Source: Butyrivibrio sp. (GTDB lineage Bacteria > Bacillota > Clostridia > Lachnospirales > Lachnospiraceae). Taken from it: 53,846 nt of DNA. The notes beneath the pieces were generated by a model. The model was not told the origin of the DNA and searched no databases. It saw only the letters and a list, made by a program, of their open reading frames with translations. The DNA is taken from contig JAEEXE010000018.1 in assembly GCA_016291375.1 (NCBI GenBank), positions 1 to 53,846 of the forward strand. Direction: 5' to 3'. The position numbers and the translations under genes were made by a program. Of this stretch, positions 8,175-14,812 are shown in pieces. Position 1 is the first letter of the stretch. Each line of letters starts with the position of its first letter.

Positions 8175-8600
8175 ATGAAGAATATGTTATTTTTGGCAGG
8201 ATGCACCTGGATTTTATTTGCTACAACAAAATGGAAGATGTCTAATTTTATATGGGAAAACAGAATAAACAAAGTTTTTGGCTGCATTTTGGGAATCTAT
8301 AATATGTTTTTGGCTCTTTTTGGTAAGGGAACAATAGGTGAAGTGCTTCTTATCATTGATTATGTCCTTATCATTATATTAGATATTTATTTTTTTATAC
8401 TTAGATTGAGAAAAGGCAAAAATGGATTTGGGAAGATATATCAATCAGTGATTGGATTTGTTTTTATTATTATGTCATTATTGTATTTATTTGATCTGAA
8501 AAGAATTTATGTGGGTATAGCTATATTAACAGGCGCGATGATGATGGTTACCGTGCCGTTTCAAGAAGGTATAGAGATATTGAATAAAGAAAAGGAATAA
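8175..8600 (+). CDS. Four-segment membrane protein of unknown function
   Basis: 141 residues from the ATG at 8175, which has GGGGAGAG five bases upstream. An in-frame GTG at 8160 would extend it by five residues but removes the ribosome site. Four hydrophobic segments lie at about 3-15, 36-50, 57-77 and 90-107, plus a fifth weaker one near 113-128. The loops are basic and the C-terminus is charged (LNKEKE). The base composition is AT-rich compared with pfp, consistent with accessory DNA. I see no recognisable family. Confidence 0.7.
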   Translation: MKNMLFLAGCTWILFATTKWKMSNFIWENRINKVFGCILGIYNMFLALFGKGTIGEVLLIIDYVLIIILDIYFFILRLRKGKNGFGKIYQSVIGFVFIIMSLLYLFDLKRIYVGIAILTGAMMMVTVPFQEGIEILNKEKE

Positions 8601-8636
8601 TTATTTAGCCTGGATTTATTTCGGAATAATGATTTG

Positions 8637-8677
8637 AAAGCTCCGTGGAAAATTATCCGCGGAGCTTTTCGTTTTTT
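8637..8677 (+). terminator. Terminator of the membrane-protein gene
   Basis: AAAGCTCCGTGG pairs with CCGCGGAGCTTTT around AAAATTAT, followed by a TTTTTT run at 8672-8677. Confidence 0.8.
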
Positions 8678-8750
8678 AAATGTTGCCTATCGTAAATCTT
8701 AAGAATATGAACAAGGAATTTTCATATTTTTACGTTACAATGATTCTTGT

Positions 8751-8881
8751 AGATGATAAATCTCATCATCTGATATAAATGTCGCGTATGACATTTTCAT
8801 AATGAAAAGTTGCATTCATGCAACGCATCATTCTCGGCTATTCGCCGAAACATTCCACTTTTTTGCCGTATGGCATGGAAT
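8751..8881 (+). repeat. Array of six short hairpins upstream of the transposase-like gene
   Basis: Six consecutive inverted repeats tile 131 bp: AGATGAT/ATCATCT (8751-8771), AAATGTC/GACATTT (8777-8796), TTTTCA/TGAAAA (8794-8808), GTTGCA/TGCAAC (8809-8824), TCGGC/GCCGA (8834-8848) and ATTCCA/TGGAAT (8852-8881, with GCC-GTAT-GGC nested). This density suggests a structured element end or leader RNA belonging to the mobile element. Confidence 0.6.
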
Positions 8882-8910
8882 AGATTAAACACATTACAGA
8901 AAGGTTTTTT

Positions 8911-9843
8911 ATGGTGAAAAACAGAATTACTTTCGACGAAGCCAGACGCTCCGTTCAATCTATGAACCTTATTGATGGGTTCTTATTTAACAATGTCACA
9001 GATAATGAGGAGAATGCCAAACTTGTTATCGGTACGATACTTAGTAGAGCACTTGGCAGAAAAATCTATGATGTCAAAGTTGAAACAGAGAAGGTCTTTA
9101 ATGGGATTGATACGAAGTATCACGGAATAAGACTCGATGCTCATATTAAGTATGACTCAGGTTCAAACGGTGTTTCTGCTACAATCTGTGATCTTGAGAT
9201 AGAAAACAGAGAAGCAGACAGGAAATCATTACCAAAGAGACATAGATATTATTCGGCTCTTACAGATTCCAAGCTTCTTTCCACAAGCGAAGATTATTTC
9301 GAGTTACCTGAATATATTTCAGTTACTATAGCATCTTATGATCCATTTTTACTTGGGGAAATGTATTATGAAGCAAAAACTTGTATAGTAAACCATCCTG
9401 AATATGATTATGATGATGGCATTACGCACTTATTCCTATATGCCGGTGGAAAGATTAATACGCCAAATAAACAATATGGTGAAAAACTCCATGAAATGTT
9501 AGAATATATGGTAACAGGAAGGAAACCGGACATTCCGGACAATGATATAAGCAGTATCGATAAAATAGTTAATAGTGTTAAATCCAAAACGGAGGTAACC
9601 AAAACATATATGAGACAATGGGAAATTGAAATCGCTATGAAACGCGAAGCCAAGGCTGAAGGAAAAGCTGAAGGAAAAGCTGAAACAGCAATAGAAATGA
9701 TAACTTTTAGCAGAGAATTAGGCGCAGAGGATGCGTTGATACGTTCTAAGTTAAAAGATGATCTGAAATTATCAGATGAGATGATCGATGAGCTTTTTGA
9801 AAAAGCTGATCACAAAGACAATACTCTTGCTGAAATTAAATAA
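8911..9843 (+). CDS. Rpn-family PD-(D/E)XK nuclease / putative transposase
   Basis: 310 residues of the PD-(D/E)XK nuclease transposase family (Rpn/YhgA-like), DNA endonucleases linked to recombination or transposition. Catalytic-core candidates are Asp76 in GIRLDAHI and Glu96/Glu98 in CDLEIEN, with the family's KRHRYYSALTDSKLL helix after it. The E-x-E replaces the canonical E-x-K, as many family members do with E-x-Q. The C-terminus has a charged AKAEGKAEGKAE repeat (about residues 247-259) and a helical tail. AAAGG precedes the ATG. It is flanked by a hairpin array upstream and a terminator plus 21-bp repeats downstream. A deleted second copy lies at 7974-8110. Confidence 0.85.
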   Translation: MVKNRITFDEARRSVQSMNLIDGFLFNNVTDNEENAKLVIGTILSRALGRKIYDVKVETEKVFNGIDTKYHGIRLDAHIKYDSGSNGVSATICDLEIENREADRKSLPKRHRYYSALTDSKLLSTSEDYFELPEYISVTIASYDPFLLGEMYYEAKTCIVNHPEYDYDDGITHLFLYAGGKINTPNKQYGEKLHEMLEYMVTGRKPDIPDNDISSIDKIVNSVKSKTEVTKTYMRQWEIEIAMKREAKAEGKAEGKAETAIEMITFSRELGAEDALIRSKLKDDLKLSDEMIDELFEKADHKDNTLAEIK

Positions 9844-9856
9844 TATTGATATTGAA

Positions 9857-9892
9857 AAAGACTCTGAGGATTAATTCCTCAGAGTTTTTTTT
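9857..9892 (+). terminator. Terminator of the transposase-like gene
   Basis: ACTCTGAGGA pairs with TCCTCAGAGT, followed by eight T residues, 14 bases after the stop codon. Confidence 0.88.
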
Positions 9893-9923
9893 GAAGGACT
9901 TTTTGTCTTTGCATTTATCGTTT

Positions 9924-9982
9924 ATCGATAAAACACTGTCGTTCATCCCAAAAATACTGTCGTTCATCCCATTGTTGTTGAA
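9924..9982. repeat. Right-end repeat of the mobile element (two 21-bp units)
   Basis: Two direct copies of a 21-bp unit containing ACTGTCGTTCATCCC (starting at 9935 and 9956) follow ATCGATAAAA. The 59-bp block recurs at 8052-8110 with one mismatch. Homology stops after GTTGTTGAA at 9982/8110, which marks a probable element boundary. Confidence 0.8.
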
Positions 9983-10033
9983 ATCGTTCCTATTAGCAGT
10001 TAAGCTTTTTTTGTAAGGCTTCTGGTGCCTTGC

Positions 10034-10253
10034 CATAACATTATGGGCAGTCAAAACACACACAACGAACAATTATTACTTGGAGGGGAAATGACTATTA
10101 TATAACTCCGTAGGAGTTTAGGAGAAAAATCTTTCATCGGATTTGTTCCATTAAGATAGTTCAGTACTTTCTAACATATAGTCTCTGACAATTATATTCA
10201 TATAAGTGGATTAAAACTACTATAACCTGATTATTATTATCCATAATGTTATG
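10034..10253. repeat. 13-bp inverted repeats flanking about 194 bp
   Basis: CATAACATTATGG at 10034-10046 is the exact reverse complement of CCATAATGTTATG at 10241-10253. The interval contains AACTCC-GTA-GGAGTT (10104-10118) and a four-codon ATG...TAA after GGAGGGG. No longer ORF lies between and no target duplication is visible. It may be a short non-autonomous element or the upstream control region of the LanM-like gene. This accounts for the gene-free stretch 9983-10309. Confidence 0.5.
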
Positions 10254-10258
10254 CCCAT

Positions 10259-10286
10259 GAGCCGGAATGCGAAAGTGTTCCGGCTC
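10259..10286 (+). promoter_or_regulatory. Leader hairpin ahead of the LanM-like gene
   Basis: GAGCCGGAA pairs perfectly with TTCCGGCTC around a ten-base GA-rich loop, ending 23 bases before the chosen start codon. There is no U-run, so a 5' stabiliser or regulatory hairpin is more likely than a terminator. Confidence 0.5.
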
Positions 10287-10309
10287 AATCTTAAAAAATG
10301 AGGGAGAAG

Positions 10310-11914
10310 ATGGTAAAAAACAAGCTTAGTGCTAAGGAAAAATATATGTTTGAATCCATATATGATTCTTTGGCAAGGGAAAAGCTAAGGGATTTTGAGA
10401 ACGACACAGAGATACTTGCGAATGGCTACATGGAACGACAGAATATGGCAAGTATCAACATCAGGAGGGTCGAGAAGAAATTTAAAGACTATCTCAAAGA
10501 GAAGATAAGGGATGTAAGCCAGACACTACTTATCGCTGATATAAACGAAAAAAGACAAGGAGTGTTTGAGTTTTGGGACATTTATCCCGATTCTCAGTAT
10601 CAACAGTATATAGACCGCTTTTTCGAAAAGGAATACTACGAGAAATTTATTTCCAGATATAAGCTTTGGCATGAGAAAATACACCGGATCATGGATCTTG
10701 GATATGCGTATCTTCTGGAAATTGTCAAAAATTACCTTAGAGATATCGACAAACTTATTGCTATGGGGTTACTCGAAGAAGCGAATAAATATATTTTGAA
10801 CGAGCTTGAATTCCTCGGAGATAGACGAAACGGTGCCAAATGTACAGTCAGATGTAAAGTAAATAATGATTATATTATGTACAAGCCTGAAAGCGGCAGA
10901 ATATATGAATTATATGGTAAGTTAATAAGGCTTGTCAGCGGGGATAATGACTACAAAATTTTGGCAATGGTTCAGGGAAACAGATACTTCTGGTGCGAAT
11001 ATGCAAGCAATGACGGATGTTATAGGGAAAGAGATATAAAAGAGTATTATAAAAACGCCGGATTCATGCTTGCTACAGCTTACCTTATGAACGCTGTGGA
11101 TATTCAATATGATAATATCTGTGCTGTTGGAAAATATCCCGTAATCGTAGATGCCAAGACTGTGTCATCTATGGATTTCTTTTCAAAGCCAACGATTAAA
11201 GAAGGGAAAAAAGAGGAAAAAACAGTGCTAAGCACCTCTATAATTCCTAGGAATCTCGGAAAAAAGAGGGAAAAGGTCCGGGTTCATAGCGCTCTTGGTG
11301 ATCTCATTTCAAATGAAGATACTAAGATTGAGATAATAAGTGAATTTACCTCAGCGGCTAAGCAGCGTAGGGTAAAAAAGAGATCTGAAGAATTGAGCAA
11401 GCATCTTCCAAAACTGGGGAAAGAAAGCGTTCCTGTGTGGAACTATGTTGGAGATGTGATGGCGGGATTTGAAGAAGGCTACGATAACATCACTAAAAAC
11501 GCTTTTAAAATATATAATCTTTTAAGAAATTATGAGAATACCAAGATTAGAATAATGATAAGAAGTACAAAAGTATATTCTAAGCTCTTGAAAATGCTCA
11601 ATATGCCGGATCTTTTGGAGAACAAAGAAGCTGCAGGGGGATTCCTTGAATATATTTTGAGGAACGGCAGCATGGATGAGTTTTCGCTAAAACATGAGAT
11701 CAGGCAACTTTTGAGAGGTGACATTCCATATTTCACAACGCTTTTAAAGGATAGAACAGTCTACACAGAGGATTGGGACAGAGCGCTCATAAGAAGATAT
11801 ACATCCTGTATAGAGTGCATTCTTAGTAAACTGGACCAATTCTCTGAAGAAGACAAAAAAGACCAGCTATATCTAATAAAAAGCGCATTTGATTGGAGTG
11901 TGAGATATTCCTAG
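10310..11914 (+). CDS. Stand-alone LanM-type dehydratase-domain (DUF4135-like) protein, catalytic residues substituted
   Basis: 534 residues from the ATG at 10310, which has AGGGAG just upstream. The ATG at 10298 has no ribosome site. The order of motifs matches the N-terminal dehydratase domain of class II lanthipeptide synthetases (LanM): GDRR (170-173), YKPES (191-195), FWCEY..GCY, NAVDIQYDN (261-269), KYPVIVDAKT (275-284), SIIP, GFEEGY, IRIMIRSTKVY (413-423) and GDIPYF (470-475). Spacings match the known enzyme CylM: 17 residues between the two key Asp and 6 between the Arg and Thr. Against the usual motifs, His is Arg173, His is Gln266 and Glu is Lys283; Lys192, Asp264, Asn269, Asp281, Arg414 and Thr420 are kept. 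The roughly 400-residue LanC cyclase domain is absent. It is therefore a pseudo- or altered dehydratase. A peptide gene and an Agr-type sensor pair lie downstream. Confidence 0.8.
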   Translation: MVKNKLSAKEKYMFESIYDSLAREKLRDFENDTEILANGYMERQNMASINIRRVEKKFKDYLKEKIRDVSQTLLIADINEKRQGVFEFWDIYPDSQYQQYIDRFFEKEYYEKFISRYKLWHEKIHRIMDLGYAYLLEIVKNYLRDIDKLIAMGLLEEANKYILNELEFLGDRRNGAKCTVRCKVNNDYIMYKPESGRIYELYGKLIRLVSGDNDYKILAMVQGNRYFWCEYASNDGCYRERDIKEYYKNAGFMLATAYLMNAVDIQYDNICAVGKYPVIVDAKTVSSMDFFSKPTIKEGKKEEKTVLSTSIIPRNLGKKREKVRVHSALGDLISNEDTKIEIISEFTSAAKQRRVKKRSEELSKHLPKLGKESVPVWNYVGDVMAGFEEGYDNITKNAFKIYNLLRNYENTKIRIMIRSTKVYSKLLKMLNMPDLLENKEAAGGFLEYILRNGSMDEFSLKHEIRQLLRGDIPYFTTLLKDRTVYTEDWDRALIRRYTSCIECILSKLDQFSEEDKKDQLYLIKSAFDWSVRYS

Positions 11915-12153
11915 AATGTGACTATTCTCAGTATTCTGATAATTTAGATTTATTCTGTATCATATCATTGCTAATATCGGTACATTTCCGTTTCTTTCCG
12001 GCCTCCCGGCTCTTTGTTTATGGATGAATCCCCCTGATATCATCCATGAAACCGCGGCGGATATTTTTATAGGTTTTTGACCTATGATAATATCTGTTGC
12101 GGTATCCGGGAATCATATATGAACTTTTTGTGTACATGAGTTATGGAGATAGA

Positions 12154-12438
12154 ATGAAAACTGTAAAATGTGGTATCATAATCAAAGTAGTATACATTGT
12201 TGTATTGCTTACCGCATTCTTTGTTTCTGTTCTATATAGAAGTATGGGCTTTTACATTTCAAATTATATTGTTTTATCAGCCTTTACTTTTTGGTTTATT
12301 TACAAAATACTTTTTTATGAAAGTGGGATAGAAATAAGAAAGAATCTACGGAGTAAGCAGGGAAAACTATTTGCTTTAGTTGGTATTATTTTGGTGATAG
12401 CGTGGCTATGTAGCCAGGTTACATATTTTTTAGATTAA
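12154..12438 (+). CDS. Small three-segment membrane protein
   Basis: 94 residues from the ATG at 12154, with GGAG five bases upstream. A longer reading from TTG at 12097 lacks a ribosome site. Hydrophobic segments lie at about 7-26, 31-50 and 70-91, with a basic loop (EIRKNLRSKQGK) between the last two. It is much too short for AgrB and lacks the His/Cys protease residues. It sits 16 bases before the 25-residue peptide gene and is probably in the same transcript. Immunity, export or sensing of that peptide are all possible, and none is shown. Confidence 0.7.
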   Translation: MKTVKCGIIIKVVYIVVLLTAFFVSVLYRSMGFYISNYIVLSAFTFWFIYKILFYESGIEIRKNLRSKQGKLFALVGIILVIAWLCSQVTYFLD

Positions 12439-12454
12439 AAGGAGGGAAAGAGTT

Positions 12455-12532
12455 ATGTCATTTTTAGTATGGCTATCTAGTAGCTGTTTTTGTTTTGCAG
12501 ATTGGAGCGATATATTCGGATCCTTATTTTGA
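12455..12532 (+). CDS. 25-residue Ser/Cys/aromatic peptide, candidate signal or RiPP precursor
   Basis: The ATG at 12455 has a strong AAGGAGGG seven to eight bases upstream, and TGA at 12530-12532 runs directly into a terminator. The peptide has six Ser (2, 8, 9, 10, 18, 23), two Cys (11 and 13, in SSSCFCF), two Trp, five Phe, two Asp and no basic residue. There is no leader or double-Gly cleavage site. Its placement between a membrane protein and an AgrA/AgrC-like pair suggests a pheromone or a small membrane-active peptide. The nearby dehydratase-like protein raises the possibility that Ser residues are modified. Function is inference; the gene call rests on ribosome site and terminator. 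Confidence 0.6.
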   Translation: MSFLVWLSSSCFCFADWSDIFGSLF

Positions 12533-12583
12533 ATAAGCTAGGTGGGACAGGAGTTGATTATTCAGCTCCTGTTGGCTTATTTT
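12532..12583 (+). terminator. Terminator directly after the 25-residue peptide gene
   Basis: AATAAGC (12532-12538) pairs with GCTTATT (12575-12581), and inside it ACAGGAG (12547-12553) pairs with CTCCTGT (12566-12572). The first stem bases overlap the peptide stop codon. It separates the peptide transcript from the two-component genes. Confidence 0.75.
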
Positions 12584-12615
12584 AAAAGAAACAGTTTTTT
12601 ATCAGGGGAGAGAGA

Positions 12616-13338
12616 ATGTTCACAATAGGAATATGTGATGATGACGGGAATGTTCGCGATTTTATCAAAGGATGTGCAGATGATTATCTTGGGAAAATAG
12701 GTGCACAATATCAAACAGTTCTATACAAAAATGGGGAAAATCTTTTAGCTAGACTTTCCGAGGGTAATATTCAGATTAATCTTTTGTTTCTTGATGTTGA
12801 GATGCCGGGAAAAACCGGAATAGAAGTCAAGAACAGTCTTGAAGGAAATCAATTTGTAGAAAAGATAGTCTTTGTTACAAGCCATATTGAAACAATGCAG
12901 CAGGCGTTTGGACAAAGAGTAGTGGGCTTTTTGGACAAGCCACTGTCAGAAAAATCAGTACGGAATTGGATTGAAAAAGAATTTTCAGATTATAACAATA
13001 AGCTTGAGGTTCCATTTGGAGACAAGGTTTATAAGGCTGATGATATTCTTTTTATAAAAACTAGTGGTAACTATCTTATTGCTAAATTAGTGGATGGTAG
13101 TGAAAGTGTCCTGGTAAGAGCCGGCTTTTCATGCATTACTGATAAGTTTGGTGATAAGTTTATCCGTGTCCATAAATCTTATCTAATTAATCTTAATCAT
13201 ATTAAAGATATAAAATTTAATAAAATATATGTTGATAATGGTGAGGAGATTCCTCTGGGGCGCAGTTATTGGGATGAAGTGAAAAATAAGTATGATGACT
13301 ATGTATTTGCAAAGGTAAAAAGGCGAATGGTATGGTGA
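12616..13338 (+). CDS. AgrA/VirR-like response regulator with LytTR DNA-binding domain
   Basis: 240 residues. Residues about 1-120 form a receiver domain with the acidic pocket CDDD (7-10), phospho-acceptor Asp60 in LLFLDVEMPG, and GFLDKP carrying the conserved Lys. Residues about 133-235 are a LytTR domain (DILFIKTSGNYLIAKL...FIRVHKSYLINLNHI), which binds direct repeats in promoters. GGGGAGAG precedes the ATG. It overlaps the kinase gene by seven bases, so the two are translationally coupled. Such regulators usually answer to cyclic or linear peptide pheromones, or to bacteriocin inducers. Confidence 0.92.
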   Translation: MFTIGICDDDGNVRDFIKGCADDYLGKIGAQYQTVLYKNGENLLARLSEGNIQINLLFLDVEMPGKTGIEVKNSLEGNQFVEKIVFVTSHIETMQQAFGQRVVGFLDKPLSEKSVRNWIEKEFSDYNNKLEVPFGDKVYKADDILFIKTSGNYLIAKLVDGSESVLVRAGFSCITDKFGDKFIRVHKSYLINLNHIKDIKFNKIYVDNGEEIPLGRSYWDEVKNKYDDYVFAKVKRRMVW

Positions 13339-14600
13339 CAAGTATTGGTGATTTCGTATCTGTGTTTTTTGATCTGTGCTCGTATCTGATTACATATCGT
13401 GTTATTTTTGGCGCAAAGTATAAGAAGAATGCATTTTTCTCTTTATTTATTCTTATATCTGTTTGTATTGGACTTGTGTGTTTATCGGTATTTACAGGAA
13501 ATGCAGTTAATCCAGGCAAATGTTCACTTTTGGCAGGGTTGATCATTCCTTTTCTTTTTAAGGGAAATACATTTAAATGGATTGGACTATACTTTCCGGT
13601 TTTTGGATTGCCGACAACAATAGAGACTTTAACCGGAATAGCAGTTAGTTCATTTGATGAATTTGCCACTGATACAGTTTTTAATTCTTATTTAAAGATG
13701 TTTCTGGGATATTTTGTATTCAGTGGGTTTTGTTATCTTATATACAGCTTGAAAAGAAGTAAGCGAGGTTTAGACCTTAATGTAATGCAGATAGCGCTGC
13801 TCAATATATGCACATTCTTGGTAGGAGTAGCACTTGGAAAAAGAGGTGTTTTAGTTGACGGTGCAGACCGCAATGCAATTGAATCATATTTTATTTTTGT
13901 TGTAGTCATGGTGATAATTATATATCTCCTTGTTGTTTATTCAATTTATCTTGATAAACTTCGGATGCACGAAAGTTTTGTGGCGGAGTGCCGGAAAAAC
14001 ACTCTTAGATCGCAGAAAGAGCAGATAGAAGCTATTTTGGAGAGCGAAAAGAAACTCAGAAAATGTAGGCATGACTTCAAAGCCCATATTTACGCATTGT
14101 CTTCTCTTGCAGATGCGGGCGATACAGATGGCCTTAAGAATTACTGTGGAGAACTGGTCGACGATGCCAAGAGCTACAGTAAGGCTATTATATCCGGAAA
14201 TGTAGCAGTTGACGGAATACTTGGAAGATGCATAGATAAGTGTACGGAAAAGGGCATCAATTTTGATTATCAGATAAAGCTTTTAAAAGAAAACAAGGCT
14301 GATGATTATGAGCTTTGCATTATTTTTTCGAATATCATGAATAATGCCATCGAGGCGTGCAGACCCGGAGATGAGATAAGGCTTGTATGTTATCCCTATA
14401 ATGATCTTTTGTGTATACTCCAAAGGAATCCCCTTCATAATGAGCTTAAGTATGAAGACGGAAAGCTTGTGACTACCAAGGATGATAAGGAGATGCACGG
14501 ACATGGAATTGATAATGTAAGGACAATAGTTGATAAGTATGAAGGTCGAATGAATATTAAAGAACAAAACGGTAATTTTGAAGTTGAGATCCTGATTTAA
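13332..14600 (+). CDS. AgrC-like GHKL-domain sensor histidine kinase
   Basis: 422 residues. The N-terminal 215 or so form six to seven hydrophobic segments, as in AgrC/ComD peptide receptors. The linker helix (about 216-245) is charged. The H-box is CRHDFKAH with His247, the N-box is IFSNIMNNAIEAC (about 331-343), and the G-box is HGHGIDNV near 390. The class typically senses an extracellular peptide and phosphorylates the adjacent LytTR regulator. No AgrB or classical AgrD is near. The best local ligand candidate is the 25-residue peptide at 12455. A terminator follows at 14609. Confidence 0.92.
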   Translation: MVTSIGDFVSVFFDLCSYLITYRVIFGAKYKKNAFFSLFILISVCIGLVCLSVFTGNAVNPGKCSLLAGLIIPFLFKGNTFKWIGLYFPVFGLPTTIETLTGIAVSSFDEFATDTVFNSYLKMFLGYFVFSGFCYLIYSLKRSKRGLDLNVMQIALLNICTFLVGVALGKRGVLVDGADRNAIESYFIFVVVMVIIIYLLVVYSIYLDKLRMHESFVAECRKNTLRSQKEQIEAILESEKKLRKCRHDFKAHIYALSSLADAGDTDGLKNYCGELVDDAKSYSKAIISGNVAVDGILGRCIDKCTEKGINFDYQIKLLKENKADDYELCIIFSNIMNNAIEACRPGDEIRLVCYPYNDLLCILQRNPLHNELKYEDGKLVTTKDDKEMHGHGIDNVRTIVDKYEGRMNIKEQNGNFEVEILI

Positions 14601-14608
14601 AGAAATGC

Positions 14609-14637
14609 AGGCTGTTACATTAGTGTAGCAGCCTTTT
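14609..14637 (+). terminator. Terminator of the two-component operon
   Basis: AGGCTGTTACA pairs with TGTAGCAGCCT around TTAG, followed by TTTT. The stop codon is nine bases before the stem. Confidence 0.85.
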
Positions 14638-14812
14638 ATTATGCACAAGAATTATCTGAATTCATAAAAAATTTACTGTTAATTCAAGAGGAAATATAAG
14701 ATAATAATAATAGACGGTTTATAGTGAAAAAGTTATTGGCGCTGTTCGGGAAAACGGTGCCAATATGAATATTATCTTATCTGAGGCTATTGTTTTCGAA
14801 AGGAGACGGTAT

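Noticed and set aside
7892..8287. Minus-strand ORF of 131 codons across the transposon remnant
   Set aside because: It spans a terminator, the deletion scar and the start of another gene, and has no ribosome site. Its similarity to the minus frame at 9836-10072 only reflects the DNA repeat.
10091..10105. Minimal ORF (ATG, three codons, TAA) after GGAGGGG as a precursor peptide
   Set aside because: Four residues are too few for a precursor. It was kept only as a possible leader feature within the inverted-repeat region.
12097..12438. Longer TTG-start version of the small membrane protein, or a truncated AgrB
   Set aside because: No ribosome site precedes the TTG, while the ATG at 12154 has GGAG. 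At 94 residues it lacks AgrB's length and the conserved His and Cys.
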